Shown here: in pieces, positions 46,246-56,600 of the stretch | Layout: each line of letters opens with the position of its first letter | How positions within the stretch are numbered: position 1 is the stretch's first letter | Source: DAOTXL01 sp034435455 | GTDB lineage: Bacteria > Chloroflexota > Anaerolineae > JAAYZQ01 | DNA length: 64,000 nucleotides | NCBI GenBank assembly: GCA_034435455.1 | Contig: DAOTXL010000092.1 | Location: forward strand, 1 to 64,000 | Direction: 5' to 3' | Notes under the pieces: model-generated | Seen by the model: only the letters and a program-made list of their open reading frames with translations | What the model was told of the DNA's origin: nothing | The model's database searches: none | Position numbers and translations under genes: made by a program

Positions 46246-46632
46246 CTACTTGTGGCGGTCCAAAATGGCCGCCACCCGCCGATATAACTCATCGGGCGCA
46301 AACGGCTTGAGGATATACTCCTCGGCGCCCAGGCCCAACCCGTACTTGATCTCGGCCTCCTGGCCGCGCGCCGACAAAAAGACCACCGGGATATGCCTGG
46401 TAGACTTTTGAGCTTTGAGCTTCTCACAGGCTTCGTAGCCACTCATCCTGGGCATCCGCACATCCAGCAGGATGACGTCCGGCAACTTTTCTGTGGACAC
46501 CTTGACCGCATCCTCACCATCCTGCACCTGGATCACCTGAAAGCCGGCAAACTCCAGGCTATAGGCGATCAGCCGTCGGATGTCCGGATCGTCTTCGGCC
46601 ACCAGAACCGTTTTTCGTTCAGACTTGACCAC
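46246..46632 (-). CDS. Stand-alone receiver (CheY-like response regulator)
   Basis: This 128-residue receiver has the acidic pair V-A-E-D-D-P, phosphoacceptor Asp in VILLDVRMPRMSGYE, Thr/Ser position in VVFLSARG and Lys in Y-I-L-K-P-F. It has no output domain, so it passes phosphate or binds a partner. It lies 45 nt after the RsbT-like gene and 38 nt before the hydrolase. Its likely partners are the kinases upstream. GTG start. Confidence 0.95.
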   Translation of the reverse strand: MVKSERKTVLVAEDDPDIRRLIAYSLEFAGFQVIQVQDGEDAVKVSTEKLPDVILLDVRMPRMSGYEACEKLKAQKSTRHIPVVFLSARGQEAEIKYGLGLGAEEYILKPFAPDELYRRVAAILDRHK

Positions 46633-46677
46633 GCGTCAACTCCAGCTTGTTTTCCACCGCCCAAGGCGGATCGGCCC

Positions 46678-47079
46678 TCACGACAACCATTTGCACACGG
46701 TCACCGTAGTACCCACGCCCACACACGATCTGATTTCAAACTCATCCATGAGGCGCCGGGTGCCGGCCAGCCCCACTCCCGATCCCCGCGCCATGACGGC
46801 TTCTTCCCGCAGGATCCGCTCCACATCCTCGATCCCCGGCCCCTGATCCTCGCAGATAATCGCCAGGCCCACCCGGTCCGCCCGGGTCAGCCGCTTCAGC
46901 CTGATCTGCCCACTGCGGGCATACAGGACCACGTTTCGCGCCAGTTCCGAGACGGCGGTGGCGATACGGGCCTGGTCAATGAGGCCGAACCCCATCTCCC
47001 TGGCCAGGTTCCGTGCCTCGACACGGGCGGCGACGATGTCGAGATCGCTGTGAATGGCAATACACCGTTCCTCAGCCAC
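46678..47079 (-). CDS. RsbT-like serine/threonine switch kinase
   Basis: This 133-residue HATPase_c_2 protein has I-x-x-x-x-D-I-V-A-A-R-V at the N-terminus, N-box TAVSELARNVVLYA and G boxes EDQGPGIED and GSGVGLAGTRRLMD. These match RsbT rather than RsbW. RsbT phosphorylates stressosome STAS proteins (RsbR/RsbS) and then activates a PP2C phosphatase. It starts at a GTG with GGAGAGGGAG upstream and overlaps the triple-GAF gene by 8 nt. No RsbR/RsbS genes are seen nearby, so GAF proteins may replace them. Confidence 0.9.
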   Translation of the reverse strand: MAEERCIAIHSDLDIVAARVEARNLAREMGFGLIDQARIATAVSELARNVVLYARSGQIRLKRLTRADRVGLAIICEDQGPGIEDVERILREEAVMARGSGVGLAGTRRLMDEFEIRSCVGVGTTVTVCKWLS

Positions 47080-48862
47080 GAACCCGCTCCCTCTCCGCCA
47101 GGCGGCGCACGGCCACCGGACCCTTTTCCGACTCTACGGCGGCGATCATCTCCTCGATGGTCTGCAACAGGTGGGCCTGGGCCTCCACCATCTCCTGCAG
47201 ATCGGTGTTCACCAGCCTGAACTCGTCCATCAGTTGGGCATTTTCGATGACCAAAGCCATCTCTTGGGCGAACAGCTCCACAATGGCCAGGCTCTCCGCG
47301 GTGGGTCGGCGGCCATCCTGTGGATCGTCCAGGCCGATGATGCCTACGATCCGCCCCCCACGCCCGTAAAGCGGTACATACAGGAGGTCCTGCGGGTGCC
47401 AGCGATCAGGGCCCGGGGGCTCTGACAGGCGGCTTTTGACCCCCTGCACATTTTCCCGAACCCAAGGGTCGGCCCACGGCAGGTAGTAGCATTGGCCGAC
47501 GCGGAACCGTTCAAACTGCCCGCTGAAGCGCTTCTGCCACTCCCTGCCGGGCAGCAGGTTGGCGCGCAGCGCAGCCTCATCCTCGGGCAAAAAGCCGGCG
47601 CACACCAGTTCGATCGGGTCAAGTTCCGCGTCGCGCAGCGAAACCGAGACACGCCCCCAGCCCACCTGACGGATGCCCTCGGCCACGATCTGGAGCTTGT
47701 CGCAGAGGGTCTCGGCCCGTTGCACCTCGACGCCGACCCGGTGCAGATGGGCCAGCCTGTCCCGCTCGGCAGCGGCGGTCTGGTGGGCCTGTTGCATGGC
47801 GGCGTACAGCCGGGCGTTCTGCAGGCTGTTGCCGGCCAGACCGGCAATGGCTGCCAGCAAGCGCATCTGCCGGGTGGTGAAGGCATGGGGTTCCCGGCTC
47901 TGGGCTCCGATAACCCCGAACACCCGGCCCTGAAAAAGGATAGGCACGCCTACCCACGACCGGATCGAATCGGCAGCCAGCCGCATTTCCTCAGGCAGGT
48001 TCGCCCGTTCCTGCGCCCAGTCGTAGATCAGCAACTCCCGGCCGGTGCGGACGACATGCGCCGCCGGCTCCCGGCTATCGGCCAGGCGGACGCTGAACGG
48101 CTCGACACGCCGCCCCTGCTCATAGGCCAGGCTAAAGTCGAGTTCGTCGCGCTCCTCGTGATACAGGGCCACAAAGAACGCTGACGTATCCATGATCCGC
48201 CCGGCCTGTTCATAGATGGTCTGCAGGATCCCGGCCGGGTCCAGGGAAGCCATCGCCGCGCTGACGGCCAGCAACATTTCCATCTCCTGGGCCCGCTGTT
48301 GGGCCTGGTCCAGGAGCCGCGCCCGCTGCACGGCTGCGGCCACCTGGGTGGCCGTGATGGTCAGGAAATCCAGGTCGGCCTGGCTGAAGGCACAGGGCCG
48401 ATGGCAGGCGGCATAGATGGTGCCGATCGGCTGCCCACCGGCCAGGAGGGGCACCCCCGCGGCAGAGCGGATCTCCTCGGTGCGCCCTTCGACGTGGAAC
48501 CGGCGGGGGTCCGCATCGGCGTCGTCCACCAACGTAGCCCGGCCCTGGCCGTAGATCCAGGCGTTGATCCCCCGGTCGGTGGGCAATTCCAAACCCAATA
48601 TCCGCCCGGCCAGGAGGCCGTCGGCAGCCCGGACCCGCAGCACCCGACCTTCGTCGTCGGCCAGGGTGATGAAACAGGTATCATACTCCACCACGCGACG
48701 GACCTGTTTCAACACAATTTGCAGCAGCGCATCCAGGTCTGTTACTTCGTTCAACGCCATGACCATCTCATAGAGCGATGCCATCTCCCCGGCATGGCGC
48801 TGGTTCTGGATTGCGGCCTCGGGTGTCTGGGAGATCATCGTATGTCGGTCCCTTTCCTTCAC
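47072..48862 (-). CDS. Triple-GAF sensor protein without output domain
   Basis: This 596-residue soluble protein has three GAF domains (about 25-195, 200-375, 385-550) and a C-terminal coiled coil with no kinase or phosphatase. The third GAF carries HPQDLLYVPLYGRGGRIVG followed by DDPQDGRRP, a variant also found in one GAF of the giant kinase at 53659. The GTG at 48862 overlaps the preceding stop as GTGA; an ATG at 48838 is the alternative. It lies between a degenerate kinase and the RsbT-like kinase, which suggests it relays ligand state to RsbT. Confidence 0.88.
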   Translation of the reverse strand: MKERDRHTMISQTPEAAIQNQRHAGEMASLYEMVMALNEVTDLDALLQIVLKQVRRVVEYDTCFITLADDEGRVLRVRAADGLLAGRILGLELPTDRGINAWIYGQGRATLVDDADADPRRFHVEGRTEEIRSAAGVPLLAGGQPIGTIYAACHRPCAFSQADLDFLTITATQVAAAVQRARLLDQAQQRAQEMEMLLAVSAAMASLDPAGILQTIYEQAGRIMDTSAFFVALYHEERDELDFSLAYEQGRRVEPFSVRLADSREPAAHVVRTGRELLIYDWAQERANLPEEMRLAADSIRSWVGVPILFQGRVFGVIGAQSREPHAFTTRQMRLLAAIAGLAGNSLQNARLYAAMQQAHQTAAAERDRLAHLHRVGVEVQRAETLCDKLQIVAEGIRQVGWGRVSVSLRDAELDPIELVCAGFLPEDEAALRANLLPGREWQKRFSGQFERFRVGQCYYLPWADPWVRENVQGVKSRLSEPPGPDRWHPQDLLYVPLYGRGGRIVGIIGLDDPQDGRRPTAESLAIVELFAQEMALVIENAQLMDEFRLVNTDLQEMVEAQAHLLQTIEEMIAAVESEKGPVAVRRLAERERVRG

Positions 48863-51036
48863 TGCTTACGCCCGGCCACCGGCAGGGTAAAATGGAACGC
48901 GCTCCCCTTGCCGGCCTCGCTCTCCAGCCAGATGCGCCCGCCATGCAGCTCAACCAGCGATTTGGCAATGGACAGGCTCAATCCTCGTCCCGGATGGTGC
49001 TGCACCAGCGGATGATCGCCACGGAAAAACCGCTCGAAAACCCGTGGCTGGTCCTCCGGAGGGATGCCGATCCCGGTGTCTATAACCGACACAACGACCC
49101 AATCGGCCCCCGCCCGCCGTTCCTGGGGATCGCTTTGGAGCCGGGCCTCAACGGTGATCCGGCCTTTGGGCAAGGTGTACAGGCAGGCGTTCATAAGCAG
49201 GCTATTCAACACCTGGCCAATCCGCCGGGGATCGGCATAGACCGGCGGCAGCCGCGGCGCCACCTTGACTGCCAGCCGCAGGTTCTTGTCCAGCAGCCGC
49301 TGCTCCAGAGAGGAGGCCAGCTGCGCCACCACCTCGGCGAGCGACACCGGCTCAGGGTGGAGCCGGGTCTCTCCCGTTTCCAGCCGCGCGATGTCCAACA
49401 GGTCTTCCATGAGGGTGATGAGGCGGTCGGTGTAGGCTTCGATCTGGCGAACCAGATCGGCCTGCCGGTCGTCCAGTTCGCCCATCGCTCCAGAGAGCAA
49501 CATCCCGTTGTACCCCTTGATAGCCGTCAAGGGCGAGCGGAGTTCACGGGCCATCGTGGCCACAAAGCGGCTTTTCGCCTCGTGGAGTTGCTGCGCCTCC
49601 CGGTACAGCCGGGCATTCTCCAGGGCGATAGCCACCGGGTGGGCGACGTTGCTCAACCGCTCGACATCTTCCTGGGTAAAGGGGCCGTACGCTTTGTTCA
49701 GCAGTTCCAGCACTCCAATACAGCGATCTTGAACCAGCAGCGGCACGCACAAAATAGAGCGTGTGACGAACCCGGTAGCGCGGTCCACCTGGGTATAGAA
49801 CCGATCGTCGCTGTAGGCCTCATTCACCACTATCGGCTGCCGGGTAAGGGCTACCTGCCCGGCGACCCCCTGTCCCGGCTTCAGGCGCATGCCCCGCAGC
49901 GGCTCGGTAGAGCCCAGCCAACTGGCCACGAACTCCAGTTCCTGCGTCTCCTCGTCCAGCAGCAACAGCGACCCACCCTCCACGTGGAACATCTCGCCGA
50001 TCTTGACCGCCACCCGGTCAAAGATCTGCTGCCGATCCAGGGTCGAGGTGACCGTCCGGGTGATTTCATACAGGTAGGCCAGCTCCTCCGCCCGACGGGC
50101 CAGAGCCTCGTCGGTAGCCCGGTAGGTCCGTGCGTTCTCGATGGCGATGGTGGCATAGTCGGCCAGGGCCTGGAGCATGGCTTCATCGGCGGCGGCAAAG
50201 GGGCGGTCGCGGCCATTAGCCACCAACAGCACGCCGTTGGTGCGGCCTTTCATGACCAGCGGCACCAACAACAGGGCGCGGACCTGGTAAGCGGCCGTCA
50301 CTTCGATGCCTTCTTCGCCGGGTGTGGCCACCCGGCGCAGCGGCTGCGAACTGCAGAATACCTGGCCGACCAGGCCCTCCCCGACCGGAATCCGCAGCAG
50401 GTGCTCGCGCTTTTCTCCCAACCCCTTCGCGGCGCACAGCAGCAGGAGATCGCCCCCCGGCTCCGGCAGCCACAGCGCCCCCTGGTCGGCGCGGCTGATG
50501 AACACCGCTGCCTCCACCACCCGCTCCAACACCCTGTCCAGGTCCAGCAGCGAGGTCACCGACTTGCTGACTCCAAACAGCACCGTCAGCTCCTTGACCC
50601 GCTGTTCCAGCTCCTGGCGGGCCTGTTCCAGTTCCCGGCTCAGGCGTTCCTTCTCCTGCTCCAGCCGCACCTGGGCCAGCACCCGGTCCACGGCGGCCAG
50701 CCCCACCTCGACATCGAACGGCTTGATCAAATAGTCCCTGGCCCCCAGGCGGAACGCCTCCACTGCCACCGATTCGGAGCCGTAGGCAGTCATGATGATC
50801 ACCGGGACCATCGGTTGCCGTTCGGCCATCTGCTGGAGGATATCCAGGCCGGAGATGTCGGGCAGTTGATAGTCGAGCAGGACCAGGTCGGGTTGCTTTT
50901 CGGCCAGCAGGCGCAGGGCCTGTTGGCCGGTCGTGGCCGACAGGGCGGTATAGCCCCGCTCCGGCAAGACCTCTTTGGTCAGCAGGGAGCAGAACTCGGC
51001 GCTATCGTCCACGACCAGGATCCGCTCACGAGCCAT
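48859..51036 (-). CDS. REC-GAF-GAF histidine-kinase-like protein lacking the phosphoacceptor His
   Basis: This 725-residue protein has a receiver (1-120, Asp in LVLLDYQLPDISG), a coiled coil, two GAF domains (about 145-480), and a HisKA-like helix reading F-V-A-T-M-A-R-E-L-R-S-P-L, where the phosphoacceptor His is Arg (codon CGT). The HATPase domain keeps the N box and D-T-G-I-G-I, but its G2 box is GRGLSLS rather than G-x-G-L-G-L. It is probably a pseudo-kinase that senses or scaffolds. The ATG at 51036 overlaps the previous gene by 11 nt, and its end overlaps the triple-GAF gene by 4 nt. Confidence 0.9.
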   Translation of the reverse strand: MARERILVVDDSAEFCSLLTKEVLPERGYTALSATTGQQALRLLAEKQPDLVLLDYQLPDISGLDILQQMAERQPMVPVIIMTAYGSESVAVEAFRLGARDYLIKPFDVEVGLAAVDRVLAQVRLEQEKERLSRELEQARQELEQRVKELTVLFGVSKSVTSLLDLDRVLERVVEAAVFISRADQGALWLPEPGGDLLLLCAAKGLGEKREHLLRIPVGEGLVGQVFCSSQPLRRVATPGEEGIEVTAAYQVRALLLVPLVMKGRTNGVLLVANGRDRPFAAADEAMLQALADYATIAIENARTYRATDEALARRAEELAYLYEITRTVTSTLDRQQIFDRVAVKIGEMFHVEGGSLLLLDEETQELEFVASWLGSTEPLRGMRLKPGQGVAGQVALTRQPIVVNEAYSDDRFYTQVDRATGFVTRSILCVPLLVQDRCIGVLELLNKAYGPFTQEDVERLSNVAHPVAIALENARLYREAQQLHEAKSRFVATMARELRSPLTAIKGYNGMLLSGAMGELDDRQADLVRQIEAYTDRLITLMEDLLDIARLETGETRLHPEPVSLAEVVAQLASSLEQRLLDKNLRLAVKVAPRLPPVYADPRRIGQVLNSLLMNACLYTLPKGRITVEARLQSDPQERRAGADWVVVSVIDTGIGIPPEDQPRVFERFFRGDHPLVQHHPGRGLSLSIAKSLVELHGGRIWLESEAGKGSAFHFTLPVAGRKQ

Positions 51037-53662
51037 CGGCCATCTCCGGTACCCCCGCAGTACCTGCCATGTCACCCCCGTCAGCCGCAGGGAGGCTGGC
51101 CAGCGGCAGTGTAAAGCCGAAAGTGCTGCCCTTGCCGACCTCGCTCTTGACCCACACCTGACCGCCATGGAGCTCCACCAGCGACTTGGTGATGGCCAGT
51201 CCCAGGCCGGTGCCCGATTGTTCCTGCACTCGTGGGTCATCGCTGCGGTAGAACCGCTCGAAAATGCGGCTTATCTCCTCCTTGTGGATGCCGATGCCGG
51301 TATCGCTGACCGTGATCTCGGCCGCTCCATCCCGCCGACCGGCGGCGATGGTGATCCGGCCGCCGGCCGGTGTATAGCGGCAGGCGTTGCTGAGCAGGTT
51401 CGTCAAAATCTGCACAACCCGCTGTGGATCGCCCTGGACCACGGCGGCGTCGGGCGACAGATCGATCTGAAGCTGCAACCCCTTGCTTTCGATCCGGTCG
51501 GCCAGAGAATTGACCGTCTGTTCTACCACCCGGGGCAGGAAAAGGGGTTCAGGGTAGATCGTCAACCGGCCGGTTTCAATCCTGGAAATGTCCGACAGGT
51601 CGCCGACCAGCCGCATCAACCGCTGGATGCTGTCGTGAGTGATTTCCAGAAACCGCCGTTGCCTGTCGGTCAAGGGGCCCACCTGGTAATTCAACAGCAA
51701 GGCGACGTAGCCCTGGATGGTGGTGATAGGGGTAGACAACTCGTGGTAGACGCTCGACACAAAGTCACGGAGTTCTCGGGTGCGCTCCTGGACCTTTGCT
51801 TCCAGTTCCAGGCTAAAGAGATGGACCTTCTCATAGAGGCGGGCATTGGCAATGGCTGTAGCTGCCTGGTTGGCCACCGTGCGCAGCAGGTCCACGTCGT
51901 GGCGTTGATAGAGGTCGCCGGAGCGCTTGGTCCCCAGCAAATAGAGGCCGATCAGCCGGCCGCCGCTTATCAGCGGCAATGCGATCTGAACGCCGGCCTC
52001 CCGCCAGTCGGATGGGATCTCCTGGAACGGAGCAGAGTGCCTGTCCTCATACCCGTCCCCCAACAGGATCACCCGGTCGGGCTGACCCAGGTGGGCGACA
52101 ATGTCGCTATTCACCGGGATAGACAGATCGGGGCTGCGGGAAGGGGTGCCGGTCACCGCCTCACTTCCGTTCGTCCCAGGCCCGGTCGGCTTTTCCGACC
52201 TCTGGGGTGCAGGGTCGAGGAGGGCGTCGGGAGCGGGCAGGGGTTCCAGGTAGCTCTCCTCTTCGTTGAGCACCAGGCACCAGGCGCGCTCGATCATCAT
52301 CTGCCGGGGCACTTCCCGCAGCAGCAGGTGGGCCAGGTCGGCAAAGCGAAGGCTGGTACTCAGGTTTTCGCTCCACTGGATCAGGGCGTGCTGATAGTCC
52401 ATCTGCTGGCGGAAAAAGGCGCGGTCTATAACCGCCTGGATCCTGGCCCGCACCGGGTTGACCAGCACGCCGATAAACAGGGCCGACAGGAAAACCACCA
52501 GGGCATAGCTTTTGCTGCCGACAGCAATGCCCAGAGTCGTGGACAGGAAACTGATCAACACCAAATAGAGAGCGCCCAGGCAGGCCGTCAGCAGGCCATA
52601 AACCACGCTGCGGTTGATCACCAGATCGATGTCCAGCAGGCGGTAGCGCAAAATGGCAAAAGCGACAGAGACAGGCAGGGGGATGAGGCCCAACAGCAAG
52701 AGGTTATACACCTCCCAGGTCTGCATCTGAAGCGCTGTCAGGACCATATCCACCATGCTTATCACGACGGCGCAGCTCAAACCCCATAAAATCCACTGAA
52801 CCTGCCGTCTCAGGAGAAAGTTGGACGTGGTGGCATAGATATATCCCATGCTGGCCAGGCCAAAGACGGCACTGAGAACCAGATAAGCAAAATCTATGCT
52901 GTTGCTCAGCTTCAGGTAAAGGGGAGCGTAATATAACCCTGTGCCGGCCTTGACCGCCTGGTAGAAAGCTCCCACCGTGAGGGCCATCAAGATCAGGCCG
53001 GGCAGGTACAGCAGGAACCACCACCGACTTTTGGACAGCCACCGTTCCTCAGGAAACGAGAGGAAGAAATGGATCACCAGGCCGGGGGCCAGGGTCAGGG
53101 CTACCGCCTGGAGGTAAAGGAACGGGATCACCTCTGTGTTTAACAGAGCAAAGTACAGCCCCATGGCAATCGCGACGAAAAAGAACAGGCGCGACGCCTT
53201 GTTGCAAAGCCGGCTGAACCCCACCGCTATGGCGATCACCAGGAAAAAGAGGGCCATCAGGTTACGCACCCAGAAAGAGAGGCCCGGCTTTTTGTAGCGG
53301 AGCACCACGGGGGGCAGGGTCAGGGTTTCCTCCCCCCGCCGGACGGTCAGGGTGATCTCGCTCCCCACCCGCTGACGGTTGATCAGTTCGCGATATTCGA
53401 GGACGGTGGCAAACCCCTGCCCATTGACGGCCACGATGCGATCCTGCTCCTGGATGCCCAGAGCCCGGCCCCGCTCATACACTTCTATAAAGACCAGGTC
53501 ATAGTTGTAAAGGGCGCCCACTATCTCCCGGACCGGATAGGTGACGATAAAGTAGTATGCGCTCAGCACCTGGATGACCAGGCTGCCTACCGTCAGGACG
53601 ATCACCAGAAGGTCACTTTGCCAGATGGGAGTTTTGCCCGACTCAGCCCTCGGCGGCCTCAT
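51026..53662 (-). CDS. Membrane histidine kinase with PDZ-like domain, 7TM region and GAF
   Basis: This 878-residue protein has one membrane helix (about 16-40), then a PDZ-like domain (LGIQEQDRIVAVNGQ, residues about 45-115). A multi-helix membrane region (130-420), a GAF domain (430-620), and a full kinase core follow. The kinase core has His in S-V-Y-H-E-L-S-T-P, N box LTNLLSNACRYT, D-T-G-I-G-I and GTGLGLA. The PDZ-like part between the first two membrane segments should face outside and could sense envelope state or peptides. It overlaps the giant kinase by 4 nt (ATGA) and the next gene by 11 nt. Confidence 0.92.
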   Translation of the reverse strand: MRPPRAESGKTPIWQSDLLVIVLTVGSLVIQVLSAYYFIVTYPVREIVGALYNYDLVFIEVYERGRALGIQEQDRIVAVNGQGFATVLEYRELINRQRVGSEITLTVRRGEETLTLPPVVLRYKKPGLSFWVRNLMALFFLVIAIAVGFSRLCNKASRLFFFVAIAMGLYFALLNTEVIPFLYLQAVALTLAPGLVIHFFLSFPEERWLSKSRWWFLLYLPGLILMALTVGAFYQAVKAGTGLYYAPLYLKLSNSIDFAYLVLSAVFGLASMGYIYATTSNFLLRRQVQWILWGLSCAVVISMVDMVLTALQMQTWEVYNLLLLGLIPLPVSVAFAILRYRLLDIDLVINRSVVYGLLTACLGALYLVLISFLSTTLGIAVGSKSYALVVFLSALFIGVLVNPVRARIQAVIDRAFFRQQMDYQHALIQWSENLSTSLRFADLAHLLLREVPRQMMIERAWCLVLNEEESYLEPLPAPDALLDPAPQRSEKPTGPGTNGSEAVTGTPSRSPDLSIPVNSDIVAHLGQPDRVILLGDGYEDRHSAPFQEIPSDWREAGVQIALPLISGGRLIGLYLLGTKRSGDLYQRHDVDLLRTVANQAATAIANARLYEKVHLFSLELEAKVQERTRELRDFVSSVYHELSTPITTIQGYVALLLNYQVGPLTDRQRRFLEITHDSIQRLMRLVGDLSDISRIETGRLTIYPEPLFLPRVVEQTVNSLADRIESKGLQLQIDLSPDAAVVQGDPQRVVQILTNLLSNACRYTPAGGRITIAAGRRDGAAEITVSDTGIGIHKEEISRIFERFYRSDDPRVQEQSGTGLGLAITKSLVELHGGQVWVKSEVGKGSTFGFTLPLASLPAADGGDMAGTAGVPEMADGS

Positions 53663-56600
53663 ACCGGCTGCTTCTCCTCAATCGCCATCTTGATTTCTCG
53701 GACGAGGGATTCGATGGATAGCGGTTTGGTCACATACTGAGCCGCCCCCATCCCCAGCACCCGCACCCGGTCCCGCTCTTTATCTACCGGGCTGGCGGTG
53801 ATGACGATGATGGGGATAGACCGGGTGGCTTCGTGGCCCTTCAGGCGGCGGATCACCTCGTAGCCATCCATGCCCGGCATTTTGATGTCGAGCAGGATCA
53901 GATCGGGCTGGACCTCCTCCGTCCGCTCCAGGGCTTCGGGACCGCTGGCCGCCGTCCACACCTGGTAGCCGTGGAACGACAAGGCCTGGTCCAGGAAGTT
54001 CAGGATATCGAGATCGTCGTCCACGACCAGCAGTTTGACCGGTGCCCCCTTTTCGCGGGGTGCCAGGGCACTGCGTACACTTTCGACCAGTTTTTTCTCA
54101 TCAAAAGGCTTGACCACATAGTCCACCGCCCCCAGCGCATACCCCCGTTCGGGGTCGGTCAGGACCGAGACGATGATCACCGGGATGGGGCCGGTCACCG
54201 GGTTCTCTTTGAGTTGCTCCAACACAGCAAAGCCATCCCGATCGGGAAGCATAATGTCCAGGGTGATGAGCTGAGGCTGCTCCTCTCTGGCCAGCCACAG
54301 GGCATCCTCGCCGCTGCCGGCCAACAACACCTGATACCCCTCCGCTTCGAGGCTCCGCCGCAGGAGCAGGGCCAGGTCGCGGTCATCCTCCACCACCAGG
54401 ACCTTGGTCCGCCGCCCGACCGCGACCGGCGGCTCCACGGCGATCAGGTCGGGATGGATGATCTCGGCTTCGGGCAGCGACACCCCGGCCAGGGGCAGGG
54501 TAAAGCTGAAAACGGAACCGACCCCCAGCTCGCTCTCGGCCCAGATTTCGCCGCCCAGCATTTCGACGAACATCTTGACGATGGCCAGGCCCAGGCCGGT
54601 GCCCCCTGCCTCCTGTACCACCGGGTGGTCGGCCCGGAAGAAACGGTCGAAAATGCGCGGCAGGTCCTCGGCCGCGATGCCGATCCCCGTATCGGCCACA
54701 TCCACCTGCAGGAAGCCATCCCGCTCATGGAGCCGCACCGACACGTGCCCACCGGCGGGGGTATATTGCCAGGCGTTGGCCAGCAGGTTGTTCAAGATTT
54801 GGGTGACCCGATCGGCATCGCCCCGCACCTGGGGCAGGCCCGGCGGTTCCTGCCATTCCAGCCCTACCCCCTTGTCCCGGTACTGCTCCTGGAAAGCGCG
54901 GACCACCTGGCTGATGATGTTTGCCAGGTCCAGCGCCTCGATGGTCAGGCGGATGCGGCCCGTTTCGATACGGGAGATATCGAGGATGTCGTTAACCAGG
55001 GCGGTCAGGCGGTCGGCGTTCGACTTGATGATCTGCAAGAAGCTCCGCTGGGCATCGCTCAGGCCGCCGGCCATCCCCAGGAACAGCAGGTCGGTGTAGC
55101 CTTTGATCGAGGTCATGGGGGTACGCAGCTCATGGGACACGGTAGAAATGAACTCGTTCTTGAGCCGTTCCACTTCGGCCTCGCGGCTGATGTCGCGCAA
55201 CGCGGCCACCAGGCCGGGCGCTCCGCCCAGCTCGGTGACCAGGGGGGCGATGGTGGCGGCCAGCACCCGCTTACCCGCCGTCAGGCGCACCATGCTGACC
55301 TGGGTGCGGATCGGGTCGCCGGTGGGAGCTTCCAGCCTCTGGCGGAACTCGGCATAGAGGGCCTGGGCCAGGTCGCGGTCGGTGTTGGTCTCGCCCAGGC
55401 CCAGCATATGGCGGAAATGTTCTCCCTGCAGGGCAAGGGCGGAAAATCCCAGGAGTTCCTCCGCCGCCGGGTTGACCAACAGCACCCGCCCGTTGTGGTC
55501 GAGCACCAACACCCCATCGGCGATGGACTCCAGGATGGCCCGGCTCTTGGCTGCCTCTGCCTGCTGCGCCTTGAGCATCTGGCCGAGTTGGTCCGCCTGG
55601 TCGGTAATGTAGGCGTACAGGTCCGAGTTGCTGACGGCGATGGCCACCTGGACCCCGGCTGCCGTGACCAATTGCAGGTGTTCTTCGGTAAAGTATCCCA
55701 CCTGCGGGTGGCCCAGGGTCAGCACGCCCAGGATGTCGCCGCCGCCCATCGTCAAGGGAGCCGCTACCACCGAGCGGATCTCGCTCGCCTGGCCGCCGAT
55801 GGGCACCCAGCGCGGATCGGTGGTGATATCGGCAATGAGGGCCGGCTGACGGTGCTCCAGAATCCAGCCGGCCAGCCCGACGCCACGCCGCAACGGGGTA
55901 TGTTCATCCAGCGGGACCAGCCCTGGGATCCGTTGGAGGGAGGCCCTGAGGTGAAGGTGGCCGGTTTCCTGATCCACCAGCGTGATGGTCCCGTGCTCCA
56001 CGCCCAATACCCCGGCAAAGAGCTCCAGGGCGCGTTGCAACACCCGCTCCAGTTCCAGCGAGGTGCCCAATTCAGCGGTGATGCGATACAGGGTCTCGGC
56101 CCGGTCGCGCTGCGCGGTGAGCTCTTGCAGGGCCCGCTCCAGGTCGCGGGTGCGGGCTTCGACCCGCCTTTCCAGTTCGTTGCTAAAGTTGACGAGCTCC
56201 TGGTAGAGCTGGGCATTGCGCACCGCCACGGCTGCCTGGGCAGCGATGGTAGAGAGCAGGTTCAGGTGCTCTTCGGTGTAGAGGTATTCCCGGTCATAGC
56301 TCTGCACGGCGATGACCCCCACCACCTTATCGGCGGCGATCATCGGCACGCCCAGCCAGGAGCGACAGGTACCGGCCGGAACTTCCTGCCCCCTCTCCCG
56401 ATAGACCCCGGCCGCGCCGGTTGGCAACAGCAAGGGCTTTCTGGTACCGATGACCCGGCCGGTCAGGCCCACGCCGCCCTTCCTCGGCTGCCAATCCTCC
56501 CGCTGCTCCGGGTCCACCACGAACGGGAAGGTGATTTCATCGCGTTCCTCGTCGTAGAGGGCGATGTAAAAGTTGGCAGTGTCCATCAGGCGGCTGACCT

